A stretch of DNA of 64,000 nucleotides from Eurosta solidaginis (GCF_040869045.1 NC_090323.1:266170392-266234391); one strand, 5' to 3'. Shown: positions 24,141 through 35,550, numbered from the stretch's first letter. Notes: a model not told the origin generated them from the letters alone. Made by a program: numbers and translations.

Positions 24141-25604
24141 ATCCAAAGGCGCGTATTTATGTCATTATTAGGACTTCTACTTGTTGTTGTTCGACGAGGT
24201 GGTGCGCCTCTTTTTGGGGCTTTTGCAGTCTTAAATGGCTCAAAGCTTTTTTGACCTTCGTTGATTGATCGATGATAGCAGTGGCAATTTGATCAAATGT
24301 CGTCAATAAAATTCTTCTTTCTTTATTTTCAATATTTTACGAAAAAACGTTTATGAATTCTGCAACTGAAAATATGCAAACCAATCTCACAAAACGCTTT
24401 TGAAAAAACAAGGGAAAATCCGTGAAAATTGTATGAAAATTTGGAATTTTTTATTTTGAGTTCAGTGAGTTTTGTTGAGTATGCAAGTTTTTAGCCCAAT
24501 CATTTTTAGTCTAAGTAAGTACAAATTATAGGTCTCTCTTTTCGATAATTTTTTCCGAAAGGTGTTTCAGATTTTCTTTCACATAAAAACAAATTTCACA
24601 CTTTGTATGGAGGAAAATCTAAACATGAAAAATGTACAGTAAGAACGCGAAATCAAAACCAAATGTTAACACTGGGAAAACATGTATAATAATAACTGCA
24701 TTAGAAAATTTTATTGAGTAATATTAAGGATTAAGTAAAAAAATTGACTCTTACGGCATTGGCAGTTGAATTTTCATTGGAGCACAGCTGAACTATACTA
24801 TAAGATATTTTTTAAATTTTTTACAACAAGAAACGTTTTATAAAACTATGTTGTGTACGAACAATTTCAAGCAGTACAATTATAATTAGATATATGTATA
24901 TATTTAAAATAATGTTTTAGATAACCTTTTTAGTTGTAGCACTTGTTTCTCGAAATTTTTTTTAAATTATCACATTCGGTGTTTTCCATTTCAAAGCCAA
25001 AACTCAGCTGAGCTCCCTGGAAGTGAAACTGTACAATGCTGTGTATTATTCTAAATGTACATAATTAAAAGTAACCATTGTTTTATAATTAAGGCATTCG
25101 AGTTGATTGAATTACTTAGTACATATATAGCATATATAAATAATTAAAAAAACATTAAAAATTTAAACAAAAACAAGCAAACAACCAATTTTTAATGTTC
25201 ATCAAAACATAAACAAAATTTGGGTTAAGTAATTTAACTGAAAATAAAATTAATTAAATAAACAAACAAATATGTATGTTATAAGTAACCAAAATAAAGA
25301 TATGTTTAAAATAACAAAAAAAAAGAGAAAGCAAATAAACTAAATCAAATGCACTGTGTGCAGTGGCGAGAATAAACGTTAACGGCATCTAAAATAGTCT
25401 AAATAAATATATGGAAAATACAATAACGATAAAGGAAATGTGAAATTTTGCGTAACATGCGGTTACTACAAGATAGACAAAAATTAAAAAAAAAAAACAC
25501 AAACACAAACACGGAACTGTAGTATAGAGTAAAATCAAAGCAGCAAATTCATAAAAACAAAACACATTTTCTTGATGATTTAGCGACCTTTATGTTCTTA
25601 ATCT
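24141..25604. other. AT-rich non-coding DNA
   Basis: No gene, RNA or element recognised. The plus strand from 25.1 to 25.55 kb is A-rich like other islands between 15 and 28 kb. Confidence 0.45.
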
Positions 25605-25662
25605 ATGATTATTTGCCGGCTCAAGGTCCAAATTAAAAAAACTCAAACGTTTCGTCTTTTAG

Positions 25663-25704
25663 GTCAATATATTTCGGTTACACTTCGGTAACCATCCTCA
25701 GGAC
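25663..25704 (-). ncRNA. Hammerhead ribozyme core in PLE terminal repeat (left)
   Basis: Minus strand: stem I pairs GTC (25702-25704) with GAC (25663-25665). The catalytic box CTGAGGA fits CUGANGA. Stem II pairs GGTTAC with GTAACC around the loop CGAAGT. The GAAA box follows, then a very short A/T stem III and a UU cleavage-site dinucleotide directly before GAC. All invariant core positions are present. Minimal hammerheads with tiny stem III are known from PLEs. Activity is not demonstrated. Confidence 0.7.
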
Positions 25705-25817
25705 ATTATTAACAACATTAAAACATAACAATATAAAATAATGTACAACATAAAAATTAGTAAAGAAAAAATAAAAAAATCACATACATGATGATCCGTC
25801 TAATGTGTCAATTGTGG

Positions 25818-26206
25818 TCAATTGCTCTCCAACAAATGCCTGTACAAATGTGCGCTGTGCTCTATTTCCGTTTTCCAGTTCATTTGTATGTTTGTAGGTA
25901 CGTTGATTATGTGAAGCATTTCTAATGTAAATCGTTTCCCCTGGTGTTGTTCTCGTTCAAGTATAGTTGCTCTGTCAAAGTTAGGAGAATGCCAGGTACT
26001 TTGACAGTGGCACATTAGGGCTGTTTTATGAAAGTTTGTACTGTGTGACTGTTTGTAGTTCGACTTGTGTTGTGACAGTCTGGTTTTTAACTTTTCTTTT
26101 GTTGTGCCCACATATGTGCTATTACATCGCTCATCCGTTTTACCGTTGCATGGAATTTTGTAAACTACGTCACTTTTTTGGGTGTTAAATTTTTTGTTTA
26201 GTTCTA
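25818..26206 (-). pseudogene. PLE GIY-YIG endonuclease remnant
   Basis: The frame reads through YVGTTKEKLKTRLSQHK, ILEREQH and KRFTLEMLHI, which is the pattern of the C-terminal GIY-YIG nuclease domain of Penelope-like retroelements. It ends at a stop at 25818-25820. Upstream codons (about 26,110-26,200) continue the protein in a shifted frame (CNGKTDERCN, with cysteines typical of the region preceding the domain) up to the MITE insertion. The RT domain is absent and the unit is not functional. Confidence 0.8.
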
Positions 26207-26210
26207 TTAA

Positions 26211-26828
26211 CCCTAGAAAGATAACGTTATTTTTTACCCTAGAAAGATAACGTACGCCTGAGAGACGTGTTCAAGCTTAAGGACCCTAAAGATGTAAAAA
26301 AAAATTACATTTATTACATTTTTTGCTTGTTTTTGTTTTTAATCATTTATTTGATATATATTCACTTGTTTTAAATGTTTTTAAGGAAAAACATTGTTTT
26401 TTTAATATATTAAAAATTAATTTTGACATGTCTTGGACTTGTCCTTACAAAAATCAGTCTTTTTCGAAGGACCTCAGTTTATAGCAAAAAAATTAAAATA
26501 AAATACATTTTTTTGTACTTCATTTGAATGAATTAACTGTTTTAAACTATACTTAAAAAAATATTAGCCAAAATTACCATTTTAGGCAAAAGTTACATAT
26601 AAAATTCGTAGTCACGTAAAAGATAACGATACGTCTCTTAGAAGTATTTTTAAAAAACAATCGTATATATTTCAGCAAACAAAAAAGTTACTACTGAATA
26701 ACACCCCCATTGACAAGCTGGTAAAGGTAGCTGAGAAAACTTAGAATGTTCTCTCTTTACGATTGTGAGAGACTGAGAGCAAAATTAAAACGACGAACGT
26801 CTCACAGACGTACCTTATCTCACTAGGG
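26211..26828. mobile_element. piggyBac-like MITE, 618 bp
   Basis: TTAA flanks both sides (26207-26210 and 26829-26832), the piggyBac target. The ends are inverted repeats: CCCTAGAAAGATAACGT at the left, and CCCTAGTGAGATAAGGT at the right read on the minus strand. The CCCTAGAAAGATA start is the classic piggyBac terminus. Inside both ends lie GAGAGACG/TGAGACG segments. The left terminus is partly duplicated (a second CCCTAGAAAGATAACGT at about 26,239). There is no transposase frame. Confidence 0.8.
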
Positions 26829-27129
26829 TTAAATATATTTATTAAAGAATTTATTGGCTTATGGGCTATACTCACATTTTCTTTATTATAACAATCAGAT
26901 CTCGCTACACGTTCTGACAATTCAGGTACATATGTATGTTAATGATTTGAATATTTTCACTTTTTCTGAGCTATTTTGATGGGTTTTTGTTGAAGATCGC
27001 CTTAATAGTGAATTTATAACCGATTTTTGGAGAGCAAGCGACAACAATTGACACATTAGATGAATAATCATGTATGTATGTGTTTTTTGTTTACCAATTT
27101 TATGTTTTTGTTTTTTTTTTGTTAATGGT

Positions 27130-27171
27130 GTCCTGAGGATGGTTATCGAAGTGTAACCGAAATATATTGAC
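27130..27171 (+). ncRNA. Hammerhead ribozyme core in PLE terminal repeat (right, inverted)
   Basis: This is the same core as at 25663-25704 but on the plus strand. Stem I is GTC (27130-27132) with GAC (27169-27171). CTGAGGA is at 27133-27139, stem II is GGTTAT with GTAACC, and GAAA is at 27159-27162, followed by a short A/T stem III and UU. The single stem II difference from the other copy changes an A-U/C-G-type closing pair to a G-U wobble, so pairing is kept. Confidence 0.7.
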
Positions 27172-27235
27172 AAAAAAGACGAAACGTTTGTGTTTTTTAA
27201 TTTGGACCTTCAGCCGGCAAATAATCATAGATTAA

Positions 27236-28394
27236 AACATATACGGCGATATGGTTCAACCTTTCACGATTTACTAATAATTTTTCGTTAAAAGCGCATT
27301 TTTACATTGCACACGTTTGGAAACTTTTTTCTCAATTAAAAATGTGCACATTTAGATAAATATTTTTTCGGTAATGGATAAAACTAGAAGAACTATTTTG
27401 TGCAAAGGCGAGCAATATTCATTATCAATTGTTTTATTTTTTTTTCACATAATACGTCTTGTTCACTTCTTCAATCTAGAAATCCTTCAACTTTTTGCAG
27501 ATGGTTTTACCATCCGGCCTTATATATATTTTTTATTATTTAAATGTAGTCCATATTTGATTAAATTGCTTTGCAAAACGGGGTCGATCCAAGTTTATTT
27601 TTTGTATCTTAAAAAATTTTGTATAAATCAGTTTATGAAATTTTTCAGAAAGCTTGTGTTACGAAAATATCTTCTTGGAAATTTCTGAAGCGTCTTTTAT
27701 TCGAAATTTTCTTATTTCCAAGAAGGTTGTCAATAAGCTTTAGAGTGATCCAAAAGTAACGTCTTGGAAAATATATTTAAAATAAGATTTACTAATGTTA
27801 TAAGACGAAAATATTTTTGGAAAAACGGTCCCGAGGTTTAGTAATACTACAACCTTTGTGTTCAAGTGTTTTAAATAAATCGCAAAAGTTTGAACAATCG
27901 TTGAACAGTTTCAAATTAAAACTTAAATTTCTAAACGCGTTTTATCCAATATAATGTATGTATCTAATTTAGTTTGCTGATTTTTAAATTTGTATTTTAT
28001 TTCTTTAAAATCCTATGGAACCAATGCGCATTAATTACTGACTAGCTAAACATGCAAAAACGAATAATTCATGAAAATAGAAAGAACAACAAAACACTAC
28101 TGAAAATAAACAAAAATATGCAATAACTTTAATAAAATCATAAAAATTGAATAATGTATATGAATTAATTTTTTTTATTTTTAGGCATAACAAATAATAT
28201 TAATTAGTAATGAAATGACGAAAAAACAACAACACATGCATACATACAAAAAGATATTATTAATTATGAATACACACTATATAAATAAAATTAATATATA
28301 TAAAAAAATTGCTCAATTTAGCAAAAAAATTTAAACAAATGAAAAAAAATAAATAAAGAAAAAAATACGTTAAGAAAATTTTGAATAAAGTGTT
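27236..28394. other. AT-rich non-coding DNA
   Basis: No gene supported. The frame at 27,374-27,688 is Phe/Leu-rich and unrecognised. Short inverted segments (CTTCTTGGAAAT at about 27,670, with its complement near 27,715) form a small hairpin. Confidence 0.4.
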
Positions 28395-28622
28395 TTATTG
28401 TTTAGTGGATCTTAGCAAAAAAAAGTTGACGAGTTGTTGATTTTCCGACAGGGTGGATAAATGATGTAATTGGAACGATTTTCCGTCATCCCTTGTCAAA
28501 TTTGGTTTCGAGACAAACCGGTTTCGGCGTTGTGCCATCATCAGTTTCGATTTTCGTTCTGATCTGTTGTTGTCGTTTGTCTTGTATTTATAGTTCGTAG
28601 GTACATGAGCAGGTATTGTCAA
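28395..28622 (-). mobile_element. Third PLE-type terminal fragment with hammerhead-like core
   Basis: On the minus strand a CTGATGA box (28538-28544), a short GGC/GCC stem II (28534-28536 with 28526-28528) and a GAAA box (28522-28525) are followed by the palindrome CCGG and UU. Stem I would pair GAAA with TGTC and contains one A-G mismatch. The family differs from those at 3.8 and 25.6 kb. No protein domain was found. Confidence 0.45.
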
Positions 28623-28934
28623 AATTGATGTTTGTGTATGTTGTATTTATGTGTATGTGCTGTGCGTTGATTCAGAACCGGGGATGGTCTTTACTGATCG
28701 ATTTTTGTGGCTGACTGAGCCAGATAAAAGTCAGTACCTAATTCCAGTCGTTTGACCTTCTTTTTGTGTGTTTGTTGTTCTGGTGCATTTATTGTTTTGT
28801 GTTTAGTTGTTATTGTGTGTTTGAAATAATGTCAATGACATTAATCCCAAATCCGAAAGAGAGTTAAATCATGTTGGAATCAACGCCATTGACTTTAATT
28901 CTCTTTACAAAAGTGAATTAATGTTACAAAAACT

Positions 28935-29062
28935 AGAAGATTAAATGTGGTCGTATAATCGTTTCCGAGATGGTCGGGCTAGTACCTTTATGGTACTTTG
29001 TTACCTGAATGTACCGGATCTGTATCTGGAAAAGGACCATCAACATCGATAATACTCCCCAA
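28935..29062 (+). repeat. Dispersed retroelement 3' end, copy 2
   Basis: Shares ATGGTCGGGCTAGTACCTT, GTACCGGATCTGTATC and GACCATCAACATCGATAA with the copies at 17.8 and 39.0 kb. It lacks the CAA tail at this position. Confidence 0.65.
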
Positions 29063-30630
29063 AAAACTACTTTCTAGTACTGTTCTATGTAGTTTTTTTT
29101 AATTTTCCTAAACATGCTTGATGAGGAAAAACTTTCCGGGGAAAATGTATGTAAAATTTAGCTGAATCTTGAAACAAAAGAACATAGCCACAAAATCAAA
29201 CCCAAATAGTCTTTTAACAGAGGATTATAAATATTTCTTGTTTCCGAACCCGAACGAACTCTTCAAAAAGAGGCTATCTTTAACATCTCGGTAAGTATGT
29301 TTTTTTACAAATATCACTCAGGCTAATGTTATTCAAGCAACACGAGATTTACGCCACCAGCAAGACGTTTTAGAGAATGAATGAAAACAGCCAATGAATT
29401 GAGCGGTGCTGAAAACGCTCTAAGCGCAACTGCGTTCAGAAAGAGCCCGTTCACCTATAACTATGATATATAAAATAAAAGCAAGGCAGGTGAACTTTTG
29501 CTGATAAGATTTCCATGGCAAAAATTAACTTGGAATGTTTGTCAACTCACTACGCGGCGGCGTCCCGGTTTAGAAAAAAAACATTTTGAATGTATTTTGA
29601 TGTTGCCTTCTCTGGGATTAGAGCCTATGACCTACCTTATGGACTGGAATGATTTATATTGCTGAATCCTTTATAAAATTTATAAATATAATTGCTGGGT
29701 CATTCTTCTTGATGACGTATTCACACGTGTGCACCGTTCAGTTCCGTCCGGCCGTTCTTAACGGCCTATAACCATTTGCTTCCTTCATATAAATCGCATT
29801 TACCTAAAAATTCACGATTTAAGTAGATGAGCATAGTTAGGTCTCACAAGAATAAATGTATCAGACATATACTGAATGGACTTTATTTTGTGTGCACGAT
29901 AACGAAAATTTATATTTGTATCAAAAACGGTAAGATCTCGTTTTATGGTGCTTAAACGGCGTTCATTCATTTCTTACGACCCGACTTTTGTTGGAGGACT
30001 TGCACCGAACATTGGCGAATTAAATAACTGTCTTCGCTCCATTTTTCTAGAGTATCAAAATAAAGAGTCATTATTTAAAGTTAATATACAAATTGTTATT
30101 AAAATTATATCGACCGTTAGCTTTTGTGTTATCATGAGAATAATTGGATTAGTACTATGGTAAGTAGTAGAGGTTTACGCCGATAACTTTATCGGCGTCG
30201 GCGGCGTAAGCTCTATTATATACCGGCGGCAATATAAATCGGCATTTCACATTTTGCCGAAGGGACACATTTTTATATAAATCGAATTGGAACTTATAAA
30301 TCAAAGACAAATCGAATAGGGCAGACTCGAATAGTCAATCTTATATATAATCGTCTTAAAATTCGCTCCTATGATATATAATATGTATACTTATTTATGT
30401 AAGCATGTACACTAGGCTATTTTTTTTCAGGTGGTTTTTTATACTCAACTATGCACGAAAAGGAGCTGACATACGCCGCTGTATCTGAATTTGGTTTCCT
30501 CGCAAAACTTACATAGTTGTGCATAATGACTAGAGCAATATCATCAGCTCATTCAGAACTGGGAAGGACCTCTCCGAGCCGTTCGAAACTAGAAGAGGAT
30601 TCAGATAGGGTGACCCCTATCGCGGGATTT
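29063..30630. other. Non-coding DNA, no gene seen
   Basis: Mixed-composition DNA without recognisable genes. At about 30,178-30,200 a small palindrome, CGCCGATAA with TTATCGGCG, occurs in a locally GC-rich patch. The frame at 29,945-30,163 is unrecognised. Confidence 0.35.
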
Positions 30631-30821
30631 CTTTAATTCTGGCGTGCATTTACATCATCGGCCTGAACAACCGCGCCGTGAGTTCTGCTTACTCCAAAAT
30701 GGAAAAAGAAGCAGAAAAGTTCTGTTTGGTGGTGACTGAGGACAAAACAAAGTACCTGCTATCATCAAGCAAAGAGTCAGCGCATATGCGCCTTGGCAAC
30801 CACGCCACTCTTGTCGTATGA
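30540..30821 (+). pseudogene. Decayed non-LTR reverse transcriptase fragment
   Basis: The frame 30636-30821 reads IIGLNNRAVSSAY, KMEKEAEKFCLVVTEDKTKY and LLSSSKES. This matches the segment just after the YADD motif of a common insect non-LTR reverse transcriptase. Just upstream, codons for an EEDSDRVTPIAGF-like stretch correspond to the degraded GLRQGD region. The YADD itself is destroyed. The related C-terminal relic at 33.19 kb is on the opposite strand. Confidence 0.6.
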
Positions 30822-30989
30822 GCCTAATTGTTTGCTCTAGTTCTCACAGGGGTTTCCTTGTAAAGAATAATATCATTAACCAAAGTAATCATTCGGCGGC
30901 TGCGTTAGACAGAGTCTAACTTTTCTCTTTTTCGTATGAAAAATTAAATTAAAGTTCAAACAGCAAAACACACATAATACTAGCGACCT

Positions 30990-31810
30990 AAGTCGAATCA
31001 ACATCAGCCGATCATTTCACCAACTCCACGCATACATTACATTCTTACATCACATCAGCACCAGGAGATCACATCAAAAATCAACGCCTGCATAATATCC
31101 CTGCATCTCATCAGAATTACATCGCCAAATCCCCATATACATATGTACATACATAATATCTCTAGTTCACATCAACATTAGCAGATCCCTACGGAAACTT
31201 CACGTATACATAACGTACCTACCATATCTAAGCAAAATGATTAATAAACTGAAACTAAACCATCAACATATGCAAATCAAATCACAAATTTGCCGCATAC
31301 ATAACATCCCTACATCACATTAACACCACAAAGTCAATGCATAAAATAGCATCCTTTCATCAGATCATTATCAGCAGATCACACCACAAAGTGCACTCAT
31401 TCATACATAACATCCCTACATCGCATCGACATAAGCAAGTTACATTAAAAAGTCCACGCATTTTACATAAAATCACAGCATTATCAGATCACCTCACGAA
31501 GTCCACAAACAAACATAACATTCCCACTTCACAATCTCAACATCACATCCACATAAGCAAATCACATCATACAGTCCACGCATACATATCATCCCATAAT
31601 CACATCAACATTAGATCACATCACAAATTGGATGCATGTTACATCACACATCAACATCAGCCGATCGCGTCATAGAGTCCACACATATATAACATCTTAA
31701 AATCACCCGTTAATCAACATCAGAAGATCACATTACTAAGTCCACGCATGCATAAAATCTCTACATCACATCAGCAAAAGCATATAACATCACAAAGTTC
31801 AGTAATATCC
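30990..31810. repeat. Degenerate minisatellite, unit about 50-70 bp
   Basis: Variants of CACATCAACATCAGCAGATC, ACATCACAAAGTCCACGC and ATACATAACATCCCTACATC recur in fixed order about a dozen times. Landmark AGTCCAC or AGTGCAC copies fall near 31390, 31450, 31500, 31573, 31676 and 31739. The 112-codon frame at 31337-31675 is only the translation of this repeat. Confidence 0.75.
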
Positions 31811-32392
31811 CGACAGCACCATCAAAAAAGCGAAAATATTCGGAAATTTCAATAAAAATATTTTCGATCTAATAAGGCAAACTAAAAAACAGGGGTCGAG
31901 ACGGCATATAAAACAAAAGGTAATTATGTATGTGATACGTTAGTCGTATCAGTCAAAAAATATAATATCATACGGCAGTACACGTGAGTTATATTGAATT
32001 CAAAAAAATCAGTTAATATCTAAAAAAAACAAAGAAATAAATTTTGGAAAAGAATGCTTATTTTAACTTTACAAAGGTATCAATCGAGAGAATTTAAAAA
32101 AACCCATCTTAAAGAATAGAAATCGCGATAACTGTATACAAAATAACTGCGCATGCCTTAAATATGTCAAAACATATAAATGTTTACATCCAAAACGCTT
32201 GCAAAAATAATTTGGCAATATTGAATTTGTTATTAAATTTTGGTGTTCACTTTAGTTGCATTCCAAAAAAAATTTTGCAAAAAATAACTAAAACACATGA
32301 AAAATTAAAACAAGTTTTGTAATACACAAATCTACAGTCATACCCACATACTCGAAAGTGCGTCAGAATAACATTACAGTTAATTGTTAACG

Positions 32393-35300
32393 ATGAGAAT
32401 GTTCTTAACAAATTGCAGACGAAACAAACGAGCTTTGTTTATTTGTTTGATGTCACTTTTGTTAATTTGCGCACTTTTAACCATTGACAAGGAACTTTGT
32501 TTTAAAATTATGGAACTCAGACGCATAAATCATATAGTAAGTAGCTACTCATACAAACAATCATATGCGATCATTTGACCGCTATATACATACATTTTGA
32601 TGATACTGTAAACTATGGCATTTTCTTTCACAGTGCAAAATGTATCGGAATAAACAATATAGCGGCTCATTATGTGAGGAAATTTGTAGCGATGCGACGC
32701 CATTTATTAATTACAAATGCGATTTTGGCAAAGCAGTACCATTCATTGCGGAGAGAAATGGCGAGGCAATTGAGTTTAGAGTAAGATTAATGATGAGAGA
32801 AATGTAAATAAAATTTGAAAACAAAACATTTTACGTAAATTTTAGCGCGCAAGTAAGATAAATGATGATTTGTCGTGGAAAGATAGCAGTGGCGGTCTGA
32901 TTCTTCCGAAAATTGACGATTTTCATCATATAATTAAGCTGCATATTATGATTAATTATAATGTTACTTTGGAAGAAAATATGGTTAGTACAAATAACTT
33001 ATTCATTTATGAAATTTTGAATAAACGAAATGGCGACCAACGTTGCCTTTTCGTTTCGTTTCACAGCAAAACATTCCTTTTTGGCGATATGGCCGCCAAC
33101 TTATAACATGAAATGCGATCAAAGTTTCCATCCACCTGTTTTTCACAACTCACCCTTTCTCTGCTTTCATAACTGGGCAGGAACGTCTTCATCTATCCGC
33201 ATGACTTTGCCCAGCGAGCGAGGTAGATCGGCTTTCATTCGTTGCGCTAGAATTATACATCCTTCGATACTTGCCGCCGGCACCACGGACAGCACCATTA
33301 ATCTTCCGTAGAAGTGCTCTCTCGAAAACTCTAAAAGCCATTCTATCGTTCCTCTGCACGGTACATGATTCCGAGCAACACATAAGAGCAGGCAGGCAGT
33401 GACATGTAGAACGTGATCGTCGAGAGAGGACTTAACTTTTCAATGGCCTCTTAGGCATATTTCAGCTTCATCCAGATAGCTCTAGATCGATGGATTTAAA
33501 GGCTCTTATCTTGTCGATGTTTCCATCCAAGAATTGCTGCACGGGGCACGTTAAAAAAAATATGGTTTCGTGTCACCTGCTACGTACGTAAAAATGGTCC
33601 TACATTCTGTAAATTATGTATTCACGATGTTCTATCCAATGAAATGGTGATACTAATTGCCTCCGACCGAAGAAGACGGAACTATGGAGTCAGGGACGGA
33701 TGAGTGCATTAAAGTGTTTTCCGCACTGGAATTCAAAGCCCCAGGTCACGCAAGTTTGGTAAAGTAATAGTTGTTTCTGTTTCATTTAATTGCCTGTGAA
33801 TCTCTTCGACCAAGACATGAACTGCATTGAGCTGATGTCGCATTCGTATGTAATCCGCGCTCACATACGGCGTGAGGGACTAGGAGCTGATATATTGCCT
33901 CACACGAGTGCCACAAAATGAAGGAGAGGCGAGGGTGAGCTGGTGCTCTGCATTACTTCTACTCAAACTAAGGAGACTGTAGCCATGGCTAGCAGCTGTG
34001 AGAGCTGTAGTATTTTGCATTAAGCACACTGACAAGACTGTGGCAGTCTTAAATATAACTTTTTCTACTATATACAGAAATAGCAGTCTGTAAGCTCTTG
34101 GTTATCTTCAATACTTTCGCGGAGTAAGAAAGTGAGGAATAATACTAACGTAAATAACCTCAGGATGAAAGTGTTTAGGCCATACCCGGCAAACTAAACG
34201 GTGTTACAATAAACTTAAAGCATTTGGATGAACGGAAACCCCAAGAGTCACCTCCGAATTCCCAAATCATACTGATGTTTCAGCGTGTTTTGGCAGTTAT
34301 TCTGCTCTCATCATTGGGCCTCGTAGAATCTTCGTCAGAAAGGTGTCTAAATGTTCGCTACAAATATGATTAGAGTGACCAAATAAGCTTCATACTAAAA
34401 TTACGCCGCCTTTTTATCGAATCGTTCGCTAGACAGTCGGGGTAGTACCTCAAGGGGCTAGTGCCGGAGAGTATCGAATCCGTCAAAGGATTGTAAGCTG
34501 CGAACACACTCCCCAAAGCTTTCGGGGAGGGTTTTTGCCGCTATACCCAAAAACTATTAGCGACCAGGTGGTTTCGCAGATTTTTTCTACTTTACTCTCA
34601 TCTATCTTTTAAAACATACCGTAGATAATTAATATTTACATATATATGTAAGGTAGTACTATAAGAACCGCAATTGCTATGACATCTGTTCGTTGTAATA
34701 TAAAAGACTTCATTATCTTAATGTACTAATAATTAAATTGTCAAATAAATACTGATGTACTAAACTTGCTCGCGGCTTCTGTCTTACAGATAAAAATACT
34801 TATTAATCAAGAAATAGATGAAAATAATCCAAAGCAAATGCTAAACTTCTGGCGACTTTTCAAAGACAATACCTATTTGATGAGCAAACTGTTTGACGAC
34901 GAATCGATATTTCCCACAATAATCGGATCATGTGGTCCATATTATGTTGTAGAAAATCTACGACTCCCGAAAATCGGCAATATTTTCACGCGAAATTTGT
35001 AAGTATGCATCTCATTTTACATTTAAGTCTTATATATTATTTATCCGTTTTTACAGTAGATATGGTCTTAATGAGCAAGAGTTGCTCAAAAAGTTATTCG
35101 ATTTCATAATACGTTTAGACATAATCAGACCGGATCCATTAAAAATTTGTAAAATTGATTTGAATAATTTCGGTTTAACAACAGATTTAAGGTAATACAT
35201 ACGATAAAATATGTTTGGAATTTATTCATTTTTAATTCATATGCTTTTGTAGATTAAAAGCTTTAAACGCTGATTACATACAAATTGAGAGCCAAGTCAA

Positions 35301-35550
35301 TAGACGTTTAGCGAGCGGACAAACTTGTCAACGTAATGAGGATTGTGATTGGCATCAATGCCGTGGTAGTTGCGACAAAGAGAAGCACATTTGTAATGGC
35401 ATACAAAGGAATGATAATTTCGATGTTTTCTGTAATTACATAATGGCAAACCTCAAACGTTTTACAACAGCCTCAAGTATTACGCAAACGTATCAGAATA
35501 AATGCTTGCAGCGAAAATTTGGTAATAAACCAAAGGATTTTGGCGATTGA
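32393..35550 (+). CDS. Gene B: FAM69/DIPK1-like divergent kinase (type II membrane protein)
   Basis: There are six exons: 32393-32536, 32634-32780, 32846-32983, 34790-34998, 35057-35191 and 35253-35550. All have GT..AG borders and compatible phases, giving 356 residues. Residues about 13-32 are a hydrophobic signal anchor after a basic NCRRNKR, predicting a lumenal ER/Golgi protein. After it come a Cys-containing segment (SGSLCEEIC), the motif GSCGPYYVVE (189-198), a Cys cluster at 283-305 (CQRNEDC, HQCRGSC) and a basic C-terminus. The GSCG..Y.VE motif and the Cys pattern fit the FAM69/DIPK family of secretory-pathway kinase-like proteins. The region expected to hold the metal-binding Asp reads KALNADY, so catalytic competence is doubtful. 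The ATG at 32393 is the first of two close Mets. The 1.8-kb third intron carries LINE debris. The family assignment is from memory of motifs, not from a search. Confidence 0.75.
33140..33400 (-). pseudogene. Non-LTR retrotransposon C-terminal relic in intron 3 of gene B
   Basis: The minus-strand frame 33189-33383 encodes FRVFERALLRKINGAVR and YRRMYN, the pattern of the region after the RT domain in insect non-LTR elements (a FERxxLRKI..V motif followed by Y-rich residues). It is broken and opposite in orientation to gene B. The remaining intron sequence (33.4-34.4 kb) is moderately GC-rich, probably more of the same debris, but cannot be assigned. Confidence 0.55.
34438..34560 (+). repeat. 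Dispersed retroelement 3' end, copy 3 (diverged)
   Basis: Within intron 3 of gene B. ACACTCCCCAAAGCTTTCGG and GCCGCTATACCCAAAAAC correspond to the end of the repeat at 17.8 and 39.0 kb. The upstream part is diverged. Confidence 0.5.

Larger units (their letters stand above)
25605..27235 (-). mobile_element. Penelope-like element remnant with inverted terminal copies
   Basis: The minus strand encodes the C-terminal GIY-YIG endonuclease part of a PLE (25818-26206), followed by a terminal repeat (25605-25815). An inverted copy of that terminal repeat closes the unit at about 27030-27235, including the sequence just past the coding stop (ACAATTGACACATTAGA). Reverse transcriptase is missing. A piggyBac-like MITE interrupts it at 26211-26828. 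Each terminal copy carries a hammerhead-like core. Inverted terminal copies and hammerheads are established PLE features. Confidence 0.8.

Noticed and set aside
26922..27173. 83-codon minus-strand frame beside the PLE right arm
   Set aside because: It lies in the inverted terminal copy and non-coding flank; no endonuclease or RT motif is present.
31337..31675. 112-codon His/Ser-rich frame
   Set aside because: It is a direct translation of the degenerate minisatellite; a frame that lacks stops arises from the repeat composition.
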